Positions 1 to 11,569 of a stretch of DNA of 64,000 nt are shown piece after piece. Position numbers and translations under genes: made by a program. Source of the DNA: Sciurus carolinensis (taxonomy: Eukaryota > Chordata > Mammalia > Rodentia > Sciuridae). The notes beneath the pieces were generated by a model. The model was not told the origin of the DNA, did not search any database, and was given only the letters and a program-made list of their open reading frames with translations. The stretch covers positions 72,061,440-72,125,439 of the forward strand of contig NC_062232.1 of the NCBI RefSeq assembly GCF_902686445.1. Direction: 5' to 3'. The first letter of the stretch is position 1. Every line of letters begins with the position of its first letter.

Positions 1-1800
1 TTCATATAGAAGAACAAAAGATACAGAATGATGAAAGCAATCCATTGCAAAATGGGTAAATCTGGAGGCATCACAATGCATATTTTATACTGCAAAGCCA
101 TATTTAAAAAGCTGAATTGTACAGAATAAAAATAAACACATTGACCAATAGAACAGAGTAGAACACACACAGACAAACACAAACAACTATAATCAGATTC
201 TTGGCAATGTTGCCAAAAACATACATTGGATAAAAGACAGCCTCTTTTCAAATAATGCTAGAAAAACTAGATACCTACATACAAAATATGGAAGCTAAAA
301 GCCTGTCACTCACTGTGGGTATCTCTCAGCCACGTCCCTCGTGGATGTGAAAAGGGTTAATTGCCAGAGGATGATGTTGGCTATAAATCAATTACCCATA
401 AACTTATCTAATCAATAAACACACAAGAGCCAATATTCTTTTTAAATGAGAGGGAGCATGACACGTCTGACCATACCAGTTCTGGCCTCTAACAACATGG
501 AGTAAGCCCAACTCTCCCTTATTTATAGCAAACAGGTAAAGGGGGCCAAGACTGGGAGGGGCTTCTTCTGTTATGAACAGGATAGGGTTGAGTTAGGGGA
601 ACATTGCAGAAGCAGACAGGGAAACACTCCCACAGTGCCACATACTCCTCCCTCTCCCCCAGCAATCTAGGACAGACCTCCATATCTGCCAGTTCCAGGA
701 AGTCAGACCTCTGCATCATGAGGCTCCACCTAGTCTGATTCTGCTAGATAAGGATGGCTTTCCACAACTCACCTTGCACAAAAGCCAGCTCAAAGTATAT
801 CAGAGACCTAGGAATAAGACCAGAGACTGCAATTTCTAGGAAAAAAAAAAAAAGAGAGAGAGAGAGAAACCAGCATCTAGCCACAAGCAGCAAATTCCTC
901 AATAAGATTTCTACAGCTCAGGAAATAATAACAAAATGAAAAAATGGGAAGGCTTTAAACTTAAAAAGTGTCTGCTCAGCAAAGGAAAATATTAAAATAA
1001 TCAAGAGAGATCCTACAGAATGGGAGAAAATTTTTGCCAGCTACTATTCTGACAGATGATTAATATCCCAAATATTTGAAAGCCCAAAAGACTTAACACC
1101 AAAAAAATCAAATAACAACTTCATTCCAAGTGCAAAAAACTAAACAGTAATTCTTGAAAGAAGTACAAATAGACAGTAATTTTATCAATAAATGTTCAAC
1201 ATCTTTAGACATCATAGAAATGAAAATCAAAACTATGCTGAGATTTCAACTCATTCCCGTCAAAATGGCAATGAAGAACATAAATAAAAATAAATTTTAA
1301 AAAATTGGATACATACCAAGGATGGCATAACTGGATCATATGGCAGTTCTATTTTTAAATTTTGAGGAAACGCCATACTGCCTTTTATATTGATTGTACT
1401 GAGATACATGCATACTCATGTTTATCACTATTGTTTATTCACAATAAACAAATTATGAAATCAGCCTAGGTGTCCATCAACTAGTAAATGGATCTAGACA
1501 CTGTATGTGTATACATGGAGTTTTATTCTACCATGAAAAAGACAAATGTCATGTGCTTTCTCTCTTATGTGGAAGACAGCAAGAAAGAAAAAAAGGAAGA
1601 GTGGCATTTCATATAAATATAAGGGAGACCATTATACTAAAGGAAGTTAGTCAGGGGGAGGGAAGATGGAAGAGCAAGAGAAAGTATGAGAAATTAAATT
1701 TGATTAAATTATGTTATTTGAATGTATAAACAGACCACAAAAAATCATATTTTTGGATTAATATGCATCAATAAAAATAAAATCTAAAAATAACAGATTA
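1..1800 (+). mobile_element. L1 (LINE-1) 3' portion, ORF2 C-terminal region to 3' end
   Basis: The plus strand reads like the last part of mammalian L1 ORF2 and its 3' end, including the typical phrases for 'persons' of that region such as gacctaggaataagacc near 807 and tgtccatcaactagtaaatgg near 1471. The 5' part lies outside the window. The reading frame is full of stops and the copy is interrupted by an LTR at 300-742. L1 ORF2 encodes the endonuclease/reverse transcriptase that copies L1 and SINE RNA into the genome; this copy is inactive. The short ORFs here (for example 1505-1729) are fragments of this remnant. Confidence 0.8.
300..742 (-). mobile_element. Probable solo LTR inserted in L1
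   Basis: About 443 bp interrupts otherwise continuous L1 sequence. The flanking hexamers gctaaa (294-299) and gctaga (743-748) look like a 6-bp target duplication with one mismatch, which fits an ERVK-type integration. On the minus strand there is a TATA-like tgctataaataaggg at 516-530 in a region richer in GC than its surroundings, as expected of an LTR promoter. I could not define clean TG...CA ends, so the exact boundaries and family are uncertain. The 66-residue ORF at 519-719 is not a believable gene. Confidence 0.5.
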
Positions 1801-2068
1801 TAATAATTATTTTATTAATATACTTGATTTCTCTCAGAAGCAATTTTTAATTTCATATAGAAAAATTATCACAGATAAATATCTGGTCTACTGTTAATTG
1901 TATATTATTTAAAAATATTCAGCAGTGCATATTTAATCTATTTGGAAAATTTACATTTCTAAGAATGAGACAAGGTTTATTGGCATAAAATATACAACCA
2001 TATTTGCAAACAGTGAATCCCACCATGATGTGTTTACACAAGGCACTAATTAATAAAAATGAATATAC

Positions 2069-2070
<2 letters not shown>

Positions 2071-2114
<44 letters not shown>
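2071..2114. repeat. (GA)n microsatellite
   Basis: An uninterrupted run of about 22 GA units lies directly before the first of two related LTR copies. It creates the serine/leucine-repeat ORF on the minus strand (2046-2408), which is an artefact. Confidence 0.97.
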
Positions 2115-2116
<2 letters not shown>

Positions 2117-2690
2117 TGACTTGGATGGTGATCTTTGACTGCCTTGGAGCTGTGGCTGTGCTTTGCTCTGGGAACATTCTGTGCAAAGGTAGAGGATGAG
2201 ATTTCCCAGGATCTATGGTAAAGCCCTGTCTAAGGAAGTTCTGTGCAAAGGTATGGAACAATAACAGTGTTAACCTTGAGCTCAGATACCAGTTGCCAGG
2301 ATAGTGAATTCTGAGCATAACAAGATAACCACAGGATCTTGCAAGGGCTGCAACCTTCAAACCTGCCTGCTTTGTAAAAACTCTGAACAATGGGTTTCCT
2401 GGGTGCAACAGGATAATAACAGGATGTTCCTAGCACTGCAACAGTAAAATAGCTACTAAATATTTCTAGTTCTGTAACTTTTTAATGAACAAATAACAAT
2501 GTCCTTATAGTTTTAACTTTCTGATTGTGAGACCCTGTATAATAAATGTGCCAAGCTAGCTCTGGGTCACTCTTTCTCCATCAGATGGTCCCACCTGGTC
2601 CCAGCTTTCTCTCATAAGTATTTGCATGTCTTTCTTAATCTCCCATCACACCTCACCAGTTCCTACAGTTCCACCATGCAGGTTGCTGCA
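2106..2690 (+). mobile_element. LTR copy 1 of a tandem LTR pair
   Basis: This stretch aligns along most of its length with 2726-3311, including the blocks around ctgtgcaaagg, acctgcctgctttg, tataataaatgtg, agctctgg, tcactctttctccatcag and tttcttaatc. The shared tataataaa block (near 2537) supplies an AATAAA polyadenylation signal at the expected place before the U5-like end. Those are LTR traits. The sequence resembles rodent betaretrovirus-like (ERVK) LTRs, but that family call comes from recognition only. The ORFs at 2046-2408 and 2230-2436 are chance. Confidence 0.6.
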
Positions 2691-2725
2691 TGTATATATA
2701 TAGAGAGAGAGAGGTGAGGGAAGGG

Positions 2726-3311
2726 AGAGGTGATGTGTATCCAGGATTTTGATTGTCTCATGGCAGTGGTTTGCTGCTTGCACTGGGAACCCCCTGTGCA
2801 AAAGGACAGGTTAAGATTGCCCAGTTGCTATGTTGATGTTCTACACATGGAAACTCAGTGCAAAGGCTCAGAGGTATCAGTCTTTACCTTAAAACTCAGA
2901 CACCAGCTCCTAGGGTAGCATAGCAGGATAATCATAATGTCTTCAAGCCTGCCTGCTTTGCACAAACTTTCCCACAAATAACCTTTTGATGATAAAAATC
3001 TATATAATAAACGTGTCGAGGCTGGGATTGTGGTTCAGTGGTAGAGCACTAGTCTGGCATGTGTGAGGCCCTGGGTTTGATTCTCAGCACTGCATATAAA
3101 TAAATAAATAAAGGTGCATTGACAACTAAAACTATATTTATAAAAAATAAAAATAAGTAAATAAACATGTAGAACTAGCTCTGGTCACTGCTTCTCTATC
3201 AGAGAATAGTGTCTCACCTGATCTCACTTTCTTATCTAAATGTTTGTGTGTTTTTCTTAATCCCCCATCATCCCTAGCCAGTTTCTAGGGTTCCCCCATG
3301 CAGGTCGCATC
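2726..3311 (+). mobile_element. LTR copy 2 of a tandem LTR pair
   Basis: Second copy of the 2106-2690 repeat in the same orientation, separated from it by about 35 bp of TA and GA repeats. It carries tatataataaac near 3001 as its polyadenylation signal and is split by an ID SINE at 3021-3157. No internal retroviral region lies between the two copies. They may be two solo LTR events or a local tandem duplication. Confidence 0.6.
3021..3157 (+). mobile_element. ID SINE with AAAT-type tail
   Basis: A tRNA-Ala-derived ID SINE: gctgggattgtggttcagtgg, then a B-box-like ggtttgattctc, then ataaataaataaaggtg. The direct repeats aataaacgtgt (3006-3016) and aataaacatgt (about 3158-3170) are its target duplication. 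Such elements are transcribed by RNA polymerase III and mobilised by L1 proteins. Confidence 0.85.
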
Positions 3312-3322
3312 ATATATATATG

Positions 3323-3373
<51 letters not shown>

Positions 3374-3376
3374 TAT
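3312..3376. repeat. (TA)n/(CA)n compound microsatellite
   Basis: Alternating purine-pyrimidine run of TA and CA units following the second LTR copy. Confidence 0.95.
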
Positions 3377-3479
3377 ATGTTTAGATAGCAGAAAGATCAG
3401 TAGAGTAATGGGAAAGAAACAGGGAGGGAGGAGGGAAGGGAAAGGGAAAGTACTGGGGACTGAATTAGAAAAATATTAT

Positions 3480-4404
3480 ATGCCATGCTTTTATAATGTC
3501 AAAGTGAATCCTAATGTTAAGTATAAATAAAAAGAAACTATAAAAAAAGAAAAAAAGGTTAAAAAATCAGGTTGAACACAAATGAATACCAAAGTGAGTT
3601 TAGATGAATATAATATGAAATAATTTCAGAAAAATCATCAATTTTATATATTTTGTTTTCCCATTGAAAAGAGTAAAGCCTATAATTTAAATGACATTGA
3701 ATTGAAGGTTGCTTTTTGGTATATTTCACCTTAGGATAATGAATAATAAATCTAAATTAAATAATTCTAAAAATCAATGCCATTAATAAAATATTAACAC
3801 ATTTTAGTTACCCATGCAAATATTTTATTTTAAATGCAGTCTTATTTTGAGTATATGATATTCAACTAGTGCAGTTCTTGAACAATTGAAAAAGTACATT
3901 ATCTATTGTGCTTAAATCCTTGTAGGTGATTGTATAATTTCTTTCCCTTTCTGCCCCCTGGCAAACACTTTTAATCATTTCAATCATTTGTATTATACAG
4001 ACTTTCCCTTTGGATGTATTATTTGAAATCAACAAGCACAAGTTCTTGATTTAAAAGTAGATTACTGTGCCTTTTTTCATTATGCAGTATTTTCTTTATA
4101 GCCTTCTCATGATTTAAATATGATCCATCTTTTTTCTAAAAAATATTTGAACATATTTTCCCACTTCATTAATTATTTACTACATATTTGACTAATATTA
4201 ATTATTCCCTCAAATTATCAAACATGTTTTATATCAGTTTTATGTTTTATAAACACGTTTCTCTTATAATTCTTGTATTATTTATACTCCCATTATCATT
4301 CATTCCTCCATTATTTTTTCCTTGATACTTCATATACAATTGCATGTATTTTAACAATAAAACCTATGTTATATTTGCTTGGTCTTAAAACTTGTATTAA
4401 CAGT
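3480..4404. other. Unassigned AT-rich sequence
   Basis: No repeat family, gene or RNA recognised. Reading frames are short and have no visible motif. Confidence 0.4.
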
Positions 4405-4415
4405 ACAGTTATTGG

Positions 4416-4531
4416 GGGCTACAGTTGTGACTCAGTGGTAGAGTACTCACCAAGAACATGTGAGGCAGTAGGTCTGATCCTCAGCACCACATGTTAATAA
4501 GTAAAATAAAGATTCTTTTTGAAAAAAGAAT
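4416..4531 (+). mobile_element. ID SINE
   Basis: ID-type sequence (ggctacagttgtgactcagtgg ... gatcctcagcacc) with an AT-rich tail. It is flanked by the target duplication acagttattg (4405-4414) and acagctattg (4532-4541). The ORF at 4273-4497 runs through it and is not a gene. Confidence 0.85.
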
Positions 4532-5614
4532 ACAGCTATTGAAAAACCATATATTAATCAAACTATAAGTAATGTGTTAAAATAAATTACATATTATTAT
4601 TATGAAATTACACTATTGTTTTCTTTTTTTAAAGTTAATTTATTTTACTGCTTTTGGTCAAATTTCAGCTCATTCTGAATTGGTGATCTATTTTCACAAA
4701 TATAACCCTGATATATTTGATATTAACTTTATTATTCTTTTATTTTTATTTTATTGGAACAAATTATACAGAGGATTTCATTCTTACGTACTTGCACATA
4801 TGTAAAAATACAAATTGAGCAATTTCACTTCCCCAATTTTCCCACCTTCTCCTCCTCATTTTCTTGATCCCTTTCAGATACCTAATAGTATCCCTTTAAC
4901 TTTCATGTTATCCCTTTGTGCCCCCATATTCTTCCTTCTACCTTCACTTAGGAGAAAATAAAAGACATTTCAGAAACTAAATAGTTTTGATCAAAATGAT
5001 GGTCTCTAGTTGCAACCATTTTCATGCAAAGGACCTAAATTAATTGTTCTTTATGAAAATTTTAAAAATGTATCTATAAATTGTCTTTATTCATTAATTT
5101 CTTGAAGGGCACTTTGCCTGGATCCATAATTTGACTATTTCAAATTGTGCTGCTACAAATGTGGGAATGCATGTATCTTTAAGAAAGACTGCCTTTATTT
5201 TGGATACCAAAGAGTGATATAGCTGGATCAAATATCAGTTTGATAAAGATATGTGATCAAATGAGGAATATAGCTGGACCAAATGGTATTAAAAGTGATA
5301 TAGCCCAACAAATTTTTAGTTTGTTGAAGAATCTCCACATTGCTCCCATATTGTCCTTACTAATTTACTTTACTACCAACAGTGTAAAAGGATTCCTTTT
5401 GCTCTGCATTCTCTCCAGCATTTATTGTTATTTGTATCCTTGATGATTTCAATCCTGAGTGGAATGAGATGGAATCTCAGTGCAGTTTTGAATTTGATTT
5501 TCTTGATGGATAAGAATGTTGAACATTTTTTCATATAAATCTTTGCCATTGTTAACTGCTTCTTTTGAAAATTGTCTATTTGGTTTTTTGTTGTTGTCAT
5601 TGTTATATATTTGG

Positions 5615-5637
5615 TTTTTTTTTTTTTTTTTTTTTTT
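5615..5637. repeat. Poly-T tract
   Basis: About 23 consecutive T residues inside the minus-strand L1 region. Confidence 0.95.
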
Positions 5638-6771
5638 GCCCTTGTAATGAATGTGTTCTGATTTTTTTTGGTGATGAGTCGGTTTTGTTTAGTTCATTTA
5701 TATGTGCTGAATATTAATCATCTGCCAAAGGAGTATCTCAAAAAGATTTTCTTCCATTCTTTTAGAGTTTCTTTTCTTCACTCTGCTAATTATTTTCTTT
5801 GTTTTGTAGAGGATTTTGGTTTGATGCTCTTCTATTTATTGATATTTTAGATTTTGTTTTGTAGTACTTCTATTAAGGAAATCTTTCATGTACTTGTATC
5901 TATTTCATATACTATATATCTATTTTTTCTTCTAACAATCACAGTGTTTCTGCTCTTATACTTTGGTCTTTGATCCATATTACATTGATTTTTCTATAGG
6001 GTGATAGATAAGGATCGAGTTTCATTCTTCTCCATATGTATATTCTATTTTTATCAAAGAAACAAAGAGTGGTTCTTGAATATTTGAACAGGATTACTAA
6101 AGCAATACCCAATCTAATGGAAGGAGAGAGAGGACCCAAATTAAAAAAAAAAAAAAAAAAAAAGATAGAGACACAAATGGGAATATAAAAAATGACCCCA
6201 CCAAGATTCAGGGACTAAGTGCTAGGAGGGCATTGAAGATTCTGCAGCTTCTAGGTTTTTGTTAATTTCTACTTTCATTACATTATGTTCTGAAAAAGTA
6301 CAAGAGATTATTTTGATTTTCCTTTGTTCTTTGCTACTTGCTTTAAAGACTACTATATAATCAGTCTTGAAGATATTTCCATGAGCATTTAAAAAGAACA
6401 TTTACTTATTTCTTGCTAGGTAAAATATTCTGTAAATGTCTGTTAATTTCAATTGATCCATAGTAAAGTTTAAATCTTATTTGTTTTTGTTAATTTTTCT
6501 CTGTAGATGACCTGTCAATGGGAGGACTATACTGAATTTCCCTCTGTTACTTGATAGGGGACTTTCCTTTTACATGTAGTAATATTTTTATGTAATTGTG
6601 AGCACTAATGTTTAGATCATTTATATTTACAATAATTATATTTTTTGTGGGAATCATTCCATTTGCAATATGTAATAACCTTCATTTCTTCTGATTCATT
6701 TTGATTTGAAATCTGTTTTGTCTAATATGAAAGTCACTATTTCTGCTTGGTTTTGGATTCCATATGCATGG

Positions 6772-7194
6772 TATGTGAGTTAAGTTTGTGTCACTTGCTG
6801 AAATGCCAAATAAGAATAGTTTATATCATAAAAAGTTTATTTCAGCTAGTGGTTTCAGAAGTTTCAGTCTATTATCAGCCAACTCTATTGCTATGAGATA
6901 GAGGTGAGGGAGAATATTATGGAAGATAGAATTTGCAGAGGAAATCTGCTCAGTTCATGGCAGCAGGAAAGCAGAGAGAGGGGAAGGTGCTGGAGAGAAA
7001 ATAAACCTTTATAGTCTACATCCCAAATGTGCTGCTTCCTCCAACAATGTCACACTTCTCCATAGTTCATTTAGCTATCAATACATAAAAGCCACAACCA
7101 TTGTCTAAAAACCACACCTATGAGTTTGCTTCATGTGGGACCAAGCTTTGAACACATAAGTCATTAGATGACATTCCAGATCCAAACCATAACA
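6772..7194 (-). mobile_element. MaLR-like solo LTR
   Basis: Member of a family that recurs through this window. On the minus strand it starts tgttatggtttgga and ends in a tail like gacacaaac...catа-type 'ctaacaca'. A perfect 5-bp target duplication, catgg (6767-6771 and 7195-7199), flanks it, as expected for ERVL/MaLR integration. Internal landmarks shared with the other copies include the inverted AATAAA block near 7000 and a short GA tract. Confidence 0.75.
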
Positions 7195-7695
7195 CATGGA
7201 ATATAACTTTCTTTGCTTTCAATTTTCATCTTCAAATATCTTTTTGTATGGGATGTATTTCATAGAGACAACAGAAAATTAGGTTTTATATTTTTAATGC
7301 AACATGCCAGTCTATGTCTTTTAATCAGATAATAAGACAATTTACATTCAATGTTATTACAGAGATGCATTACAGAGATGCATGTGCAGAGATCCTGTAA
7401 TTTTGTTTTATCATGTTTAGATTATTAATTCTCAATTGTTTATTCCTTTTTCTAATTTAATTCATTTTTCCCATGTTCTCCTGGTTGTTTTTATCTTTCT
7501 CTTATGCATGTAGGTTTCCTTTAAGTATCTTCTGCTTTGCCACCTTAGCAGTCATAAATTAGTTTATGTTTATCTTGGAATATTTTCATTTATCTTTTGA
7601 TTCTGAAGAATATCTTTACAGGATATAGTAATCTAAGTTTTCAGTGTTTTAATGGCTTGAAATACATTCTGTGTTATCCTGATATTTAAGGTCTC

Positions 7696-8081
7696 TGTCA
7701 TGGTTTGGATATATGGTGTCCCCCAAAAGTTCATGTGTGAGACAACACGAGAACATTCAGAGGTTAGATGGTTATGAAAATTGTAACCTAATCAGATCAT
7801 TAATCCACTTAAATGAATTAACTGTGTGGTAAGTGAAGGCAGGTAGGATGTGGCCAGAGAGCAAGACTTTGAGGTTTACATTTTGTCCCTGGTGCATGAC
7901 TCTACTTCCTGATTGTGTTTGAACTGCTTTCCTGCACCACACCTTTCCCCCATTATGTTCTGCCTCACCTTGGTCCAGAGCTATGGACTTAGATCTCTGA
8001 AACCATGAGCTAAACACAGTTCATCCTCTAATCGTTGTTATCATGTCTTTTGTCACAGTGATGTAAAAGCTGAATATAGGA
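7696..8081 (+). mobile_element. MaLR-like solo LTR
   Basis: Plus-strand copy of the same family: it begins tgtcatggtttggatat, carries gttctgcctcacctt and ctctgaaaccatgagc, and ends near gtaaaagctgaat. Flanks gtctc (7691-7695) and gtccc (about 8082-8086) may be a mutated 5-bp target duplication. The ORF at 7772-8017 on the opposite strand is chance. Confidence 0.7.
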
Positions 8082-9030
8082 GTCCCTGTTTAAAAAAAAT
8101 AAAAACATGTTTTTCTGATGGGTTTACATTTAAAATTGCATTTCTCTCTTGAAGCTTTTAAAAATATTTTTTAACATGAATGTTTGTTTTTTTTAAAATT
8201 ATAACATATATTGGAGTGGTTCTTTCTGGTTCTGTCTATTGGGAGTTCTAAACACCTTTTATATCTTCAGATTTATTTTATTCCTGAGAATCAGGTAGTT
8301 TTTCCCCATGATTTCACTGAATAAGTTTTCTAACCATTTACTCTATGTCTCTTCCTTCTTCAATACTTTATTAAGTTTACCCTTTTAATGTTGTCCCAGA
8401 GCTCTTATATACTTTATTTATATTTTCTTATATTTCTCTTCATTATTGCCTGTGATGTTTAATTTTTTGACCTTGTGTTTAAGTCCTGATAGTTTTTTTT
8501 TCTGTTTGATCTAGTCTGTTGGTAAAATTCTTTGCTGAGTTTATTTGACTTTTTATTTCCAATGTTTCCATTTGATTTTTTCATAATTTCTCTTTATTGT
8601 AACATTCTTTTATATTGTGCCTTATCTCCCCTAGTATATTTCATAGATCTTTTTTTAATTCATTGATAACATTAACAATCAACTTTTAAAATTCTTTGTT
8701 TTGTATTTGCTCTACTTCATTTTCTTGGTACCAGTAATTGGACTGTTATGAACTTTGAGGTGCATTTGATTACCTCCTTTTTTGTGTTTATTTTATTTCA
8801 ATTTTGATATCTACACATCTGCTGGGATGAATATCTCTTCCCTTGGTATGTGAAAACTTTTTAGTTTGCTTCTTTCCCTTTACTATATGAACTGTGTTAT
8901 GGTATATATTAGTGTGAGAGCAGCCACTGACTGTGATCATCATGCTATGATCAATCAGTAGCCCCACTTTGAAAGCAGATAATTATTAGAATTCACTATG
9001 ACTGCTTCTGGGCAAACCATATACTAATGA

Positions 9031-10494
9031 AAAATAAAACATACCTGAATGTTTTCTCCACAATTTTAATAGTCCAAAGTGAAAAACAGAAATAATACTC
9101 CATAACAAACTGAAAAAATTAAATATTAAAGAAAATAAAATTGTCATTAAAATACAGAGGACTGGAATATAAAAAGAAAAGAATATTTTTAAAATAGAGT
9201 AGGAGAGCCAGAAGCAGATAATGCAAGAAGAGGGAAAACAGGAGAGAGTATGAAAATGATAAAATATAATGAAACTACCACAGTAAAATTTTTTAAAATA
9301 ACATAAAATTGGATTAAAATATGCAATATCAAATAATGGGAGAAACCATCAAATCAACACAGAAGATACTTATTGAAATAAAACAACAAATATTAAATAG
9401 CCACAAATTATTCATTGTCCAGCTATTTGAAATGGAGTGATTTCTTACTTGGCCTTTCAGATTTGAATTCCATCGGGTTTGGGGAGAAGTATTAAATGTA
9501 CATGCGTCTCTTTTAAATTTCTCTGTGAGTGGATTTAACAGTCACACCAGCTGTCTCCATGCCTTATTGGGGAGCTCTATATTTAGATTTTCCCCACTTA
9601 GCTCAGCTTTCTGGATCAAAAATTGTGCATAACTCAGGTCCTTGACACCTATTCATACAAATCCCATTTTGCCAACCTCTAGTACATAACTATGTGACTC
9701 CTCACAGTTTCTGGACATGTCCAGACACTTAATAGCTCTCTGCAGTTTCAGAAAGAAGGGACTTTGATTGTCTGTGACCTAGTGGCCAGATATCTCTTCT
9801 GGCTTAGAGTGCAGACTTGTTTGTCTACCCATAGAAATGCCAAATTCATCCAAGTATATCAAAACTGATTTGATCTGACCTGAGCAGTCTGGGGTGGATT
9901 TTGGTGGCAATACATGGCAAACACAGCAGAAAAATTTGGCACACTGTATCAATGGTGAACTGGGCTGAAATTTACCTTTATGGATGATCTGGCACAAACT
10001 TGGCCTCCAAATGTAAATATTTCTTCCTCTGCTATCCCACCAATATAAGCATTTTTAGTGACTCTGCACGTACATTCAGAAACTTCTGAATTTTTTAACA
10101 CATGGATAAAATATAGGGACCTGATTTAATATTATCTCCTATCATTTGAGAACAATGGTTAAAAAGATATGCTCAAATAACCCTATTATTATTATTAATA
10201 TTGATATTGAGTTTAGATGCTTGCATCTTCTCTTCAAACTATGCCAAAGGAAATAATCACAGACTCAAATAGTCACAGATTGAGCAACAACTCTGAATAT
10301 TTCTTTTTTAAAAAATTATCTTCTAACTTTCAAGGTCTGACAGCATAAGGGGTTAGTTATTCTTTACTCTAAAAGAGAGTTTTCATATATTCTACTGAAA
10401 ATACAATTTCTAATGAAATAAAGGACACTTAGTTAAATTTAATTTCAGATAAACAATTTCTGCTGTATATTTTCCAAATATCATTTTCTCTCTG
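9031..10494. other. Unassigned sequence
   Basis: 9031-9410 is A-rich. 9411-10020 has a more balanced base composition and could be the 5' untranslated part of an old L1 on the minus strand, since it follows a minus-strand L1, but I cannot prove this. The 72-residue minus-strand ORF at 9779-9997 lacks any recognisable domain. Confidence 0.35.
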
Positions 10495-10637
10495 CTCCAT
10501 TGTGTATATATACCAAATTTTCTTTATTCATTTTTCTATTGAATCTAAATAGATCAAAGACTTAGGAAAAAGGCCAGAAATATTGAAACTGTCAGAAAAA
10601 AACAAACAGGGTTAATACTCAAATGTAATCATGCATG
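10495..10637. repeat. Copy A of a duplicated L1 inversion junction
   Basis: This 143-bp stretch is nearly identical to 12005-12147. In each, about 50 bp of inverted L1 sequence (tgtgtatatataccaaattt) joins plus-strand L1 sequence (gatcaaagac, taggaaaaaggccagaaa). The homology begins at ctccattg and ends at catgca on both sides; beyond that the two flanks differ. Confidence 0.85.
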
Positions 10638-10830
10638 TTTAATTTTAAAAGGTTATTCTGTACTTGTATTTTCTATATCCAATAATCCTAATTCAAAATT
10701 ATCTCCTTAAAAATATTACAGTATACTTTGGGTTTATAGGAACATAAGAGTAATTTTAAATTTATAATTTGAAGCACTATTTTTTATTTGTGACTATAAT
10801 TATAAATAATAGTGAAATTTATTATGCCAT

Positions 10831-11564
10831 TGTTATGGATTGAATGTGGGATATCCAGCCAAAGCTCATGTGTGAGTCAATGCAAGAAGGCTTAGAGGTG
10901 AACTGTTTGCACTAGACTTCCCCCAATAGTGAATTAAGCTTCTTTGTTTTTCCCTGTCGGGCAACAAGTTCCGATGTACCTCCTCAGGGCCTGCCTGAGG
11001 AGAATACCTGCGAGTGTCGGTGGCAAAGGAAACACACCAGAGCCAGGAGGTCTGTCAGCACAGGAGGCACACTAGGAACTCGTTTATTGAGGAAATCACA
11101 CAGCTTTTATGTAGGGTGGAGGCTAGGCGGGAACCAATCAGTTTAAAGGTCAGCAAGGCATGAGGGGTTCATGCAGGTGAGAGTCCCATAGGACTATATG
11201 GCAAGCATGAGCTGATCACGTTCATGGAACTGTTGTTAACCAATCCCTGACGGTGGTCCGATTTATCGCATTAACTATTGAAACCGCTTTTGAGGCCTTG
11301 ATCCTGCTCAGTTGCCAGGGAGTAAGGAGTCAGCCTGAGTTAGTTAACGTGTCATTAGTCCCAACACTTCCTGATCATGTCCTGAGCTGCTTTCTTCCAC
11401 CCATACTTCTGCATGATGTTCTGCCTCACCTGGTGTCCTGAGAAATAGAGCCAGCTGTCTTTGGACTAAAGACCTCTGAAGTTATAAGCCCTCAAATAAA
11501 CCTTTCTTCCTCTAATTGTTTTGTCAGTTTTTTGGTCAGAGCAGTGAAAAAGATAATTAAATCA
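10831..11564 (+). mobile_element. MaLR-like LTR split by a second LTR
   Basis: Begins tgttatggattgaatg and ends gcagtgaaaaagataattaaatca. It has a perfect 5-bp target duplication, gccat (10826-10830 and 11565-11569). The interior from 10945 to 11366 belongs to an ERVK/IAP-type LTR that inserted later. The MaLR sequence resumes at cttcctgatcatgtcctgag. The ORF at 11253-11441 crosses the junction and is not a gene. Confidence 0.85.
10945..11366 (-). mobile_element. ERVK/IAP-type solo LTR
   Basis: A 422-bp insert in the MaLR LTR. Read on the minus strand it starts tgttgggactaatgac and ends gacagggaaaaaca, so it has TG...CA ends. It is flanked by cttctt (10939-10944) and cttcct (11367-11372), a 6-bp target duplication with one change. 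An inverted AATAAA (tttatt near 11081) and an inverted TATA-like motif (ttttatg near 11106) sit where polyadenylation signal and promoter would be. It is richer in CpG than its surroundings, which suggests a fairly recent insertion. Confidence 0.85.
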
Positions 11565-11569
11565 GCCAT

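Larger units (their letters stand above)
4735..9030 (-). mobile_element. Old L1 remnants, minus strand, interrupted
   Basis: The T-rich stretch near 4735-4755 is the reverse complement of an A-rich L1 tail. It is followed by inverted L1 3' sequence, for example the block around aattgtgctgctacaaatgtggg (near 5144) and the 'agctggatcaaat' block. Farther right are older L1 ORF2/ORF1-like pieces (6190-6770 and 7200-8900). The copy is heavily mutated and split by MaLR-like LTRs at 6772-7194 and 7696-8081. It may be more than one L1 insertion. All short ORFs here are remnants or chance. Confidence 0.65.

Noticed and set aside
2046..2408. 120-residue minus-strand ORF ending in a Ser-Leu repeat
   Set aside because: It reads through the (GA)n microsatellite and an LTR.
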